Shown: positions 56,806 to 64,000 of the stretch, one piece after another | How the letters are laid out: the number at the start of each line of letters is the position of its first letter | Numbering within the stretch: the first letter of the stretch is position 1 | IMG/VR virus record: IMGVR_UViG_3300021959_006010 | Coordinates: 62,001-126,000 of that record | DNA length: 64,000 nucleotides | Reading direction: 5' to 3' (one strand) | DNA from: a virus | Notes under the pieces: generated by a model | Told to the model about the DNA's origin: nothing | Database searches by the model: none | The model's input: the letters and a program-made list of their open reading frames with translations, nothing else | Program-made: the position numbers and the translations under genes

Positions 56806-59800
56806 TTATACGTTAAAACTATAATTTGCGAATACAATATATTGCTCTTCTGATTTTCCTAGAGTAGAATCAATAATATACCTATCAGCAGTAAAATCAA
56901 TTTTCTTTAAATCAAAATCTTTATTCTGTATGTTAAGCAAAACTTCTCCACTTTTTCCAGGTTTACAATATGCCAAAGGAACTGCTGGAACATATGCAAG
57001 AGCTCCTATACTTCCTTCTTGTGGTGTTCGCATCCATAACGGTAAAAAGTCTGTTTGAACTGCTCCGATATCTCTAATTCTATCTTGCATATTTTGTAAG
57101 TTAGAAATATACTTTACATTATCTCTAGTTTGGTTAACTTTTATTGCGTTTGAGTCTGCTTTAGTTGTATTTGTTTCTGGTCTAAATCTCCAAGGTTCAC
57201 TATCTGTTGGAGTAGTAGAAACATTTACTTCTGTACTGTCTCTTAGTATAACATCTAAATCATCGTTGTCAACAGATTGTGTAATATCTCCGTCTCGTGT
57301 ACTAACAGTCAAACGCTCATTATCTAAGTCAACTGAATCAGTTGACGATCTTCCTTGTATTTCAATTTGTGGCGTACCAGTTCTATACTTTGTAACATCA
57401 TCTTTTACTGCATAAGAAACACTATCTGCTGTAATATGCTTGCCACCTTTTATTTTAAATTGTTTTGCTGCTTCGCCTTGTTTAGGCTGTGCTGGATCGA
57501 TTATTTCTACATATACTACTTCGTAAACTATCTCATTAGTTCCGGGTTTTTTAGCAAATGCTGTTTTTATTTCTCCGAAACGAAAACGTTTTTTCTTATG
57601 ATTTTTAGAAATAGCACTAACATATTCACTTATATCCTTTGTTTCAACTCCAGCAAAGGCTAGCATTTTAATACTTGTCTGCAATCCAAATTCAGGATCG
57701 TTTGGTCTATAAATTGTTTCTGGAGGAAATATGTCAGGATCGCTAACAAAAACTCTGTATTCATCTCTCATCGATGGTTCAATAAGTGGACTGATGTACA
57801 AGTTACTATACAGTGTTTCCTCTAAGTCGAGAACAGTTAAACTAAATTCTTGTTCAACTGCACTGTATTGAAATCTGTCCTGTGCCTTAATAGTAAACCT
57901 AAATGTCCTGTCAATGCTAGTTGTTGATGTATCAAATAATGTATTCCCCCCATCAAATCTTGTAAGACCGAGTGTAGTTTCTGTTTCAAATTGGGACGGC
58001 TTACCTATTAATTCTCCATCATAACTCAAATACATGCCTGGAGGCATTGTTCCACTTGTTACCTCATATACAAGAGGTGCGTTTGGAATTGTAGTTGTTG
58101 CATCAACTCTAATAGTACTTACAGAATTAGCTTGAATAGTTCCTAGGTTTGAATTTGTAGTAAATTGAATAGTACTGTCAACTTCGCCTAATATGTTAAG
58201 AGTAAATGTTTTAGATGTATAAGGGTTGTTAATATCTTCGTTAGCGTCAGTGGAGATTGATTTAACAAACGAATCTTTTTCTTTCAATGCCCAACTAATA
58301 GTTTGACCTTGTTGGAAACTTCTTGTTAAAACATTATCTAATTTAACTCTTTCAATAGCATCTTCAGTAACTGTATATATTGCTGCATCACCTGGACTAA
58401 CAAAAATAGTTTCTATTCTTGAACGACGAGTTTCTGCTGTTTTTGCAGTTATAAACCTAATTCTATTAGTTGTTGCTTCGTAAACTTCTGCTGAAAATCC
58501 TGTTAATTGTTCTAAAACTCTTTTTATCTTTTCTGCAAATGTTTCAACGATTGGATCACCATCATCATCTGTGATGTTTTCAATTTCTGTTACTACATCC
58601 CAGTTTATTTCTAAATCTGCAAAATCACTCTCAATATCCCATTCTACGTAAGGGAATATACTTTCGATTGTGTAGACTTCGGTATCGGAGTAATTAAATT
58701 TTGTATTTTGTAATAGTTCTCTAGATTGATAATCAACACTATTAATATAAAAGAAGTCAACTCCACTTGGAACAATATCGTATGTTTGTATAAAGAAATT
58801 CGGACGTAATGTATCAGTTAAGTAAACTATATCATACTCTTCTTGAGTGTTATCAACACTGTTTATAATATAAAAGTTTCCTTTAAGTTCGAGTATTTGT
58901 CCTCGAAGAGCAGCAACATCATCTATTCCGTCTGCTGTTCCAATAGGAAGTTTTCCTATTTTAAAATTGTTAACGCCAGCAAACGTATCTTCAAGTACTG
59001 TACCAGTAATTTCTGCATAATCTGTATCACCAGTAAATCGTGTTGCTCTAATAGTAAATTTATATTCTTGTGTTACCGCAGGTTGATAAGGAATTCTTCC
59101 TACAATTTCTCCATTAAGACTGTCTAATGATAATCCTTCTGGTAATCTACTAGGTGTACCATCGTCATTAGTTTCGTCTTCTGTGTAAATTACGTTTCCG
59201 CTTAATGTATAGTCATCAACTATATCAAGGTACAATGTTACATAATTGTTTGCACGTTTATAACCTAAATTAGCAGGGGTTATCCAAACTGGTGTTCTAA
59301 TGTGTGTTATGTCAGCAGTAAATACACCAGTACCAACTTTCATAACAGAGTTGTCTGCACGTAAGAAATCATCACCAACTACGTACATTTCAAATTCTCT
59401 GCGCGATATACTGTCACCGTCTGATACTGATACTGCGAATCTGTAGCGTCTGTTTAATTTTTTAAGACTTTGTGTCTTAAAACTAAAATCATATGTTTCT
59501 GTATCATAGAAAAATGTTCCAAAGCCGTTATCGCTATAGAACGCAAAATCCATAGGAAACTCACCATAAGGATTTGTATCATAACCTCCTGAACCTGCAC
59601 GTTTGTCTAATGCTAATAAAGGTTCCACAACTCCGACTATTCTACCGTCACTAGTAAGTTGTAATCCTGGAGGCAAAATACCATCACCCGAAGCAATAAA
59701 ATATTCTAGCTCGTCTCCGGCTGACGTATCAGAATCGATAGCAACTAATTGATAGTCGATAATTTCTGAATCTAAAACAAATAGTCGAGAATTTATTGCA

Positions 59801-60111
59801 GCTAACAGTCCTTCGTTTGTAATCCATTGCGGATCATCTGGACCTACTACTAAGATATTAAATGTTATATCTTCAAATGTATAATCATTTGTTGCTCTAA
59901 TTACAAATTTGTAATTTGTATCTCTTGGAACTTCAAATGGAGTACCTACAAGCTTTAATCCTTCGATTCTCATTCCAGGAGGCATGTTTCCTGCTATTTT
60001 TTGTAATTGAAGAGATTCATCGTAATCAATAGGTAATTGTATCTCGGTTGTTACTTTTTCTTGTAATGTTGCTATAACACTATTATTGTTTGCTTTCCAG
60101 AGAGATGCCAT
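56806..60111 (-). CDS. Large virion protein with repeated Ig-like (He_PIG type) domains
   Basis: 1101 residues. Repeats of the form (P)PG-x-x-L-x-x-x-G-x-(I/L)-x-G-x-P occur at about 53-65 (MPPGMRIEGLKLVGTP), 145-160 (LPPGLQLTSDGRIVG), 325-340 (LPEGLSLDSLNGEIVG) and 680-695 (MPPGMYLSYDGELIG), each followed by a YKF-IRAT-like strand. That is the He_PIG cadherin-like fold used in fibres and baseplate proteins. The C-terminal half looks like a baseplate or fibre protein. Late promoter 24 bases upstream. Confidence 0.78.
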   Translation of the reverse strand: MASLWKANNNSVIATLQEKVTTEIQLPIDYDESLQLQKIAGNMPPGMRIEGLKLVGTPFEVPRDTNYKFVIRATNDYTFEDITFNILVVGPDDPQWITNEGLLAAINSRLFVLDSEIIDYQLVAIDSDTSAGDELEYFIASGDGILPPGLQLTSDGRIVGVVEPLLALDKRAGSGGYDTNPYGEFPMDFAFYSDNGFGTFFYDTETYDFSFKTQSLKKLNRRYRFAVSVSDGDSISRREFEMYVVGDDFLRADNSVMKVGTGVFTADITHIRTPVWITPANLGYKRANNYVTLYLDIVDDYTLSGNVIYTEDETNDDGTPSRLPEGLSLDSLNGEIVGRIPYQPAVTQEYKFTIRATRFTGDTDYAEITGTVLEDTFAGVNNFKIGKLPIGTADGIDDVAALRGQILELKGNFYIINSVDNTQEEYDIVYLTDTLRPNFFIQTYDIVPSGVDFFYINSVDYQSRELLQNTKFNYSDTEVYTIESIFPYVEWDIESDFADLEINWDVVTEIENITDDDGDPIVETFAEKIKRVLEQLTGFSAEVYEATTNRIRFITAKTAETRRSRIETIFVSPGDAAIYTVTEDAIERVKLDNVLTRSFQQGQTISWALKEKDSFVKSISTDANEDINNPYTSKTFTLNILGEVDSTIQFTTNSNLGTIQANSVSTIRVDATTTIPNAPLVYEVTSGTMPPGMYLSYDGELIGKPSQFETETTLGLTRFDGGNTLFDTSTTSIDRTFRFTIKAQDRFQYSAVEQEFSLTVLDLEETLYSNLYISPLIEPSMRDEYRVFVSDPDIFPPETIYRPNDPEFGLQTSIKMLAFAGVETKDISEYVSAISKNHKKKRFRFGEIKTAFAKKPGTNEIVYEVVYVEIIDPAQPKQGEAAKQFKIKGGKHITADSVSYAVKDDVTKYRTGTPQIEIQGRSSTDSVDLDNERLTVSTRDGDITQSVDNDDLDVILRDSTEVNVSTTPTDSEPWRFRPETNTTKADSNAIKVNQTRDNVKYISNLQNMQDRIRDIGAVQTDFLPLWMRTPQEGSIGALAYVPAVPLAYCKPGKSGEVLLNIQNKDFDLKKIDFTADRYIIDSTLGKSEEQYIVFANYSFNV

Positions 60112-60134
60112 GCGTTAGTTTCCTTTTACAATAA

Positions 60135-60142
60135 TATTTATC
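60135..60142 (-). promoter_or_regulatory. T4-late-like promoter element GATAAATA
   Basis: GATAAATA on the minus strand, 24 bases before the ATG of the 1101-residue gene. Confidence 0.62.
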
Positions 60143-60145
60143 GTA

Positions 60146-60877
60146 TTAAATAAAGGATCCTAAATCAAGTACAGTAGACGAAGGGTCGGCTAGTGTTCCA
60201 AAATCAACAGGTAAACTTACTTTAACAAGATCATACATTGTGTTAAGCTCTAAACTCAATGATCCAAAATCAACTGTTGTAAAGAACGGATCGTGTGTAC
60301 GAATGTCAATATCGTGTACATTTCCAGTTACATTTCCTACTACTGGTCCTGTTAAGTTACCTTGAAATGCTGCTGCTACTAATGATGCAGTAATTTGCCC
60401 TGCATTAGTTATATTTTGTCCATTTGCATCTAGTTCTCCAGCAAGCTGAGGAGATGTGTCTTCTGCTAGTACTGAAAGTTTAGTATTATCAATTTTAATA
60501 CCCAAGCCATCATAACTAGTTGAAATTCCGGTGTTGCCTTGTATTCTTACAACTTCGCCGTCTGCTACATGTACACTTCCGTTGTCAGTTACAAATATCA
60601 AGTTTTGCAATCCGCCTGTTGCGCTAAGACTTATCTTGTTCTCAAATTCTGTTACTGTTACGTTAGTACCTGCTTCGATACTTTTAAATTCTAAATTATA
60701 TCCTTGGCGTTGTTTAAAGATTCCGGCACCTCCGCCAACATTAGCACCTTCTGTTTTATCGTCAATACGTAAATCAAGGTCTTCAAAATTTTGATTAATT
60801 TTTACAAAAGCCTCGCGGAGATCGTCACCAGTACCATCATTAGCTGCTGCTCCTACGTTAATCATCTCAATTGCCAT
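60146..60877 (-). CDS. Virion structural protein (243 aa)
   Basis: 243 residues. It begins MAIEMINVGAAANDGTGDDL and continues REAFVKINQNFEDLD, a motif shared by marine-phage fibre/baseplate-associated proteins. Middle and end are beta-rich with GNVTGNV-type repeats. A late-like CATAAATA lies 24 bases before the ATG. Exact location in the virion unknown. Confidence 0.74.
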   Translation of the reverse strand: MAIEMINVGAAANDGTGDDLREAFVKINQNFEDLDLRIDDKTEGANVGGGAGIFKQRQGYNLEFKSIEAGTNVTVTEFENKISLSATGGLQNLIFVTDNGSVHVADGEVVRIQGNTGISTSYDGLGIKIDNTKLSVLAEDTSPQLAGELDANGQNITNAGQITASLVAAAFQGNLTGPVVGNVTGNVHDIDIRTHDPFFTTVDFGSLSLELNTMYDLVKVSLPVDFGTLADPSSTVLDLGSFI

Positions 60878-60900
60878 TTAATATCTCCGTTTATTGTATA

Positions 60901-60908
60901 TATTTATG
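60901..60908 (-). promoter_or_regulatory. T4-late-like element CATAAATA
   Basis: CATAAATA on the minus strand, 24 bases before the ATG of the 243-residue structural gene. One base off the T4 consensus. Confidence 0.5.
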
Positions 60909-62568
60909 TGCCGTATTTTCTTACTCTAGGTCTTGGATATGCTTTTGAATATCCAGCTGTATCTCTTATCCAATAGTTTGACTCTGGCCATAAAGTTCCG
61001 TTTTCCGGTCTTTCGTTATAGTGATACAAATATCTATCTGCTGCACCTTGTAAAGCAGTATAGTCTGTGTAGCCACCGCCGGTGTCTCCTATTTGTCCAG
61101 CTTTTGCATGATGGAACAAATAATCCCTTGCATCTTGTTGGGTCATCCATGGATACATTTCCATTGCACACGCAAGTACTCCGCACACTTGAGGACTTGC
61201 CATTGATGTTCCTGTTATTTTTGCAAGTGCATAGGTTGCACCTGTTCTTGGATCTAAATTTCCGCCATAAGATGTAAGAGTATTAACACTACTTTGTATT
61301 TGAGTGCCAGGTGCCCATATGTCTACACGAGGTCCACAGTTACTACTATCTGCTTGATATTCTTGGAATAGTGTTCCAACATTTCCTACACAAATAACAT
61401 CGTCTGCTGCTTGAGGTGCACCACCTTCGTGGAAGTAGTAAGTACTACCTGCTACAAATCTGTTGTCGAAATCATTGCCACCTTGTACATCCATTAAAGA
61501 ATAATTGTTTCCAGCGGCTGCAACAACTAGGATCCCTTCATTAATTGCGTCTCTAATATCTAATTCTAGTGCATTATATCTAGCTGGCACAACAGCAGTT
61601 AAAGTTCCTTGTATATTAAAAACTGTGATTCCATAACTTGCAAGTGTACCAGAACTAAACGGTGCATTTGAATCAGTTACTCCCTGAGATACAACAGAAG
61701 TAATATTTGCAATAGGAATCTGGAAACTATATCCCCAACTGTTATTTGTAATTGTAGGATTTTTTCTTCCAGTATCTGGATTTACTGCTTTGTTTTGATG
61801 CCATACTCTAACATAATCAAAAAGCGATAAAGCACTTAAAGCATTTACATTTGTGCCATACGGGTTAATATTATAAATGTTTGAACGTCGAGCCCACCCT
61901 TGTGTGTTTCCGCAGGCTGTTCCTGCAACGTGCGATCCGTGACTGTTGTCATCAGTTAAGTCGGTGCTTCCGTTATCATATGGAGTATACACATAATTTC
62001 CGTTTGCGCCGCCTGTGACTTGGTTAGTAATACTAAACCAATTGAACTGATTTACTCTACTACCTCCAGTACCATCCGAGTTAACAGCATACTCAGGATG
62101 CGCAGGATCAAAGTGTCCATCAATAATTACAACATCAACATCTTTGCCTGTTGTTTGAACGTTAATTGTCCCGCTTTGGTTTGAAACAAAAACTCCTCCG
62201 TTCGATCCCCAGTTTCCACGTTGTGTGCCTTCGTATACTCTAAGTAATCCCCAGTTGACATCGTTTACATCTTCAATTGAACTTTTATCAAAATTAGAAC
62301 TAGTCTGCTCGTAAAAACGTGTGACTACCATTCCTAATTCTTCCGGAGTAAGAGATACGCCGATTACTCGCGGATCGTTTTTAACTTGTTCTGCTTCTTC
62401 TTCAGTAAGCATATAATGCGTATTTCTACTTGGAATTCTTCTGTTGGCTACGTCAACTGCACGATCAGGAATATATAAATTTCCTCCCGGAGTTTCCATA
62501 TCGTTGTAGAAATCGTCCAGTTCTTCTTTACTTCTTAGTGATACTACATATTCTCTTAATTCAGACAT
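60904..62568 (-). CDS. Subtilisin-like serine protease in the structural cluster
   Basis: 554 residues. The S8 triad is D150 (VVIIDGHFD), H210 (SHGSHVAGTACG) and S455 (ITGTSMASPQ), with N354 (AAAGNN) for the oxyanion hole. Residues 1-100 look like an inhibitor-type propeptide. No signal peptide is visible. As it sits between structural genes it may be a virion-associated or maturation protease, perhaps degrading host surface proteins; neither is shown. Confidence 0.9.
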   Translation of the reverse strand: MSELREYVVSLRSKEELDDFYNDMETPGGNLYIPDRAVDVANRRIPSRNTHYMLTEEEAEQVKNDPRVIGVSLTPEELGMVVTRFYEQTSSNFDKSSIEDVNDVNWGLLRVYEGTQRGNWGSNGGVFVSNQSGTINVQTTGKDVDVVIIDGHFDPAHPEYAVNSDGTGGSRVNQFNWFSITNQVTGGANGNYVYTPYDNGSTDLTDDNSHGSHVAGTACGNTQGWARRSNIYNINPYGTNVNALSALSLFDYVRVWHQNKAVNPDTGRKNPTITNNSWGYSFQIPIANITSVVSQGVTDSNAPFSSGTLASYGITVFNIQGTLTAVVPARYNALELDIRDAINEGILVVAAAGNNYSLMDVQGGNDFDNRFVAGSTYYFHEGGAPQAADDVICVGNVGTLFQEYQADSSNCGPRVDIWAPGTQIQSSVNTLTSYGGNLDPRTGATYALAKITGTSMASPQVCGVLACAMEMYPWMTQQDARDYLFHHAKAGQIGDTGGGYTDYTALQGAADRYLYHYNERPENGTLWPESNYWIRDTAGYSKAYPRPRVRKYGT

Positions 62569-62569
62569 A

Positions 62570-64000
62570 TTACGCCTCTATTTGTACTACTGTTACAGTT
62601 ACAGTAATTGTTCTTGTTGTTCCACTTAAATTTCTTACAATTATTGGAACATCATTTGTAACAGGTGATTCGTCATTAAAACCAATTACCCCTGGTGTTA
62701 ATTTTACAGTTTGTGCGCCAACTGTTACAACTTCAGAGATTAAACCACTAACATTGATAGGATCTACATCAATGGATCTACCACTATCAGTTGATCTCGA
62801 ATTAGCATCGGTATAAATTCTTACCCACGCTGCTGCGTCTGTTTCTATTTTGTATAAAATATATCCTGGGAATGTAAGTGATAAAGTTGCAAGTGCTTGA
62901 CTTTGATCAGTTAAACTAGAAGTAGTAACTTGGAAAGTTGTTCTGCTTCCTAAACTGGTTCCGCCGCCGCCACCACTCGGTGTAACGTTTTGCCAGTCCG
63001 AAGTAGCTGCTTGATATGTTAAAACTTGTCCATCAGTCGGACTTGTAATTTTAACATTAGTAATATCATTGATATCAGCAACAGTTCCGCCACTTGCAGG
63101 AGCATTTGGCTCCCAGTTACCAGTGCTACTATTATACGAAATTATATCTCCGTTGTTAGCTCCAGCACCTAGGTCTACATCTGTTAACGTATCTAATGTT
63201 GTTGCGCCGCCACCGCCGCTCGGTGTTTGGAACGTAAAATTACCTGCGCCATCTGTTGTTAATACTTGCCCGGCAATTAAACCGTCTACTATTCCAAGAT
63301 CGGTTAGTACAGTCGGTACATCTGCATCATTTGCTAGTTTATTCCACGCACCTCCATGTGCAAAGTACATTGCAGCATCTGCGTGGCTATGTGCTATTGC
63401 TCCGTGCCATGTTGTTGCATTTGGAAATGCTAATTGATCTACATAGTATTGACGAACAGGTTGTGCAGCAATAGCTGAATCAGATGCAATATATCCTGTG
63501 TCGTTATCAAAATTAATTGTAAGTGTTTGTCCAGTGATAGTAGTACTTAAATCAATTCCGCCTGTTACTGTTAAAATAGTATTGGTACTATTTGCTGTTA
63601 CACTTCCGTTATCGGAACTTACTGTACTGAAAATGTTTTGTGTTCCGCCGCCTGCGGATATAGTTGTAAATATAAAATTACCACTACCGTCTGTAGAAAG
63701 CACTTGACCGTTTGAACCATCGGCAATACCAAGATCAGTAAGTGTTGTTGGAACAGTAGACGATAGCGCATAGTTAGAAAGAGTTGACGATAAGAAACTG
63801 CTAGTTACATAGTTAGCCAGTTGTCCTGATAAAAATGATCCATCTACAAAATCTTGGTCATTTGTAAATGCACTTAACACTGTTGGTCTATTTATTACAT
63901 CAGTCCATTGTCCTGTAAATGCAAGCGTACTTAAACTTCCTGGCTGTACTGCTGACGTAGCAAGAGCTCCTTGTGCTGCTGTTGCAGCATCAGTAATACC
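62570..64000 (-). CDS. Repeat-rich fibre protein, N-terminus beyond window
   Basis: The frame is open past the right edge, so the start is not in view; residues visible number about 476. The motif TDLGI-x-DG-x-x-GQVL-(S/T)-TDG-(A/S)-GNF-x-F occurs at least twice, and a variant with DGQVLTYQAATSDWQ occurs further on. These are glycine-rich beta repeats of phage fibres. The C-terminus (TVTVTVVQIEA) is a strand end typical of trimer tips. Likely tail fibre or adhesin. Confidence 0.78.
   Translation of the reverse strand, partial: GITDAATAAQGALATSAVQPGSLSTLAFTGQWTDVINRPTVLSAFTNDQDFVDGSFLSGQLANYVTSSFLSSTLSNYALSSTVPTTLTDLGIADGSNGQVLSTDGSGNFIFTTISAGGGTQNIFSTVSSDNGSVTANSTNTILTVTGGIDLSTTITGQTLTINFDNDTGYIASDSAIAAQPVRQYYVDQLAFPNATTWHGAIAHSHADAAMYFAHGGAWNKLANDADVPTVLTDLGIVDGLIAGQVLTTDGAGNFTFQTPSGGGGATTLDTLTDVDLGAGANNGDIISYNSSTGNWEPNAPASGGTVADINDITNVKITSPTDGQVLTYQAATSDWQNVTPSGGGGGTSLGSRTTFQVTTSSLTDQSQALATLSLTFPGYILYKIETDAAAWVRIYTDANSRSTDSGRSIDVDPINVSGLISEVVTVGAQTVKLTPGVIGFNDESPVTNDVPIIVRNLSGTTRTITVTVTVVQIEA

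Noticed and set aside
30231-64000. Numerous plus-strand frames of 60-140 codons
   Set aside because: They lie opposite well-supported minus-strand genes, without ribosome sites or recognisable motifs; only phoH was accepted.
1-64000. CRISPR arrays, insertion sequences, tRNA or rRNA genes
   Set aside because: No direct-repeat arrays, transposase or integrase motifs or tRNA cloverleaf features were seen by reading.

Overview
This window looks like part of a large tailed-phage genome of the marine T4-like (cyanophage/pelagiphage-type) group. It is AT-rich and almost entirely coded on the minus strand; phoH is the only plus-strand gene I accept. Genes are very tightly packed, and many neighbours share ATGA or TAATG stop/start overlaps. 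Diagnostic T4-type genes are a family B DNA polymerase (gp43), a sliding clamp (gp45), a clamp-loader ATPase (gp44), a 5'-3' exonuclease of the T4 RNase H type, a DsbA-like small protein, a GroES-type cochaperonin, ThyA, DHFR and dCMP deaminase. No photosynthesis gene, tRNA, integrase, transposase, CRISPR array or rRNA was seen. Both window ends cut through genes.

Layout, left to right. (1) 1-3.2 kb: an orphan phage protein, a B12-binding-type radical SAM protein and a fatty-acid desaturase. (2) 3.3-6.2 kb: a fibre-like structural protein and small conserved phage proteins. (3) 6.2-8.7 kb: a metallopeptidase-like/VWA protein with a MoxR-type AAA+ ATPase. (4) 8.8-20.1 kb: small unknown genes with the exonuclease, QueE, FolE, a HIT protein, a phosphoribosyltransferase, a glycosyltransferase, a QueD-like protein and a DpdA/TGT-like transglycosylase. 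Together these form most of a 7-deazaguanine synthesis and DNA-insertion pathway. (5) 20.2-28.3 kb: clamp, then a sugar-nucleotide cassette (epimerase, UDP-sugar dehydrogenase, eukaryotic-type phosphomannomutase, cytidylyltransferase), a 2OG oxygenase, DNA polymerase and the DsbA-like protein. (6) 28.3-37.5 kb: accessory and probable virion-interior proteins, several with an N-terminal L/I-x-E-(A/G) sequence like T4 prohead-protease sites, plus two radical SAM genes, a nucleotidyltransferase and a protein with a ligase-like KxDG motif. (7) 37.5-42.1 kb: ClpA, peptide deformylase and DnaJ. (8) 42.1-46.1 kb: an EF-hand membrane protein, lipase, small membrane protein, CHAP-like lipoprotein, an overlapping spanin-like pair and a GH19 endolysin. 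(9) 46-55.9 kb: two unknown proteins, divergent phoH, then dCMP deaminase, ThyA, a second 2OG oxygenase, DHFR, a 7Fe ferredoxin, an MTA/SAH nucleosidase-like protein, the clamp loader, a DnaQ-like exonuclease, a BAX-inhibitor-like membrane protein, MazG, GroES and a fragment of a Pol III alpha-like protein. (10) 56-64 kb: virion structural genes, including a 1101-residue Ig-like-repeat protein, a subtilisin-like protease and a repeat-rich fibre protein that runs off the right edge.

Two promoter classes can be read directly. Sigma70-like sites (TTGACA, 16-17 bases, TATAAT-like) lie before replication and metabolism genes. A T4-late-like element, [T/G/C]ATAAATA about 23-35 bases before the ATG, lies mainly before structural, lysis and unknown genes. 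The desaturase gene has both. One strong intrinsic terminator separates the MoxR and VWA genes. Several inverted repeats overlap promoters or start codons (folE, the clamp-loader operon, dnaJ and the polymerase leader) and are candidate operators or RNA control elements. All functions are inferred from motifs in the sequence and family knowledge; no database search was possible.
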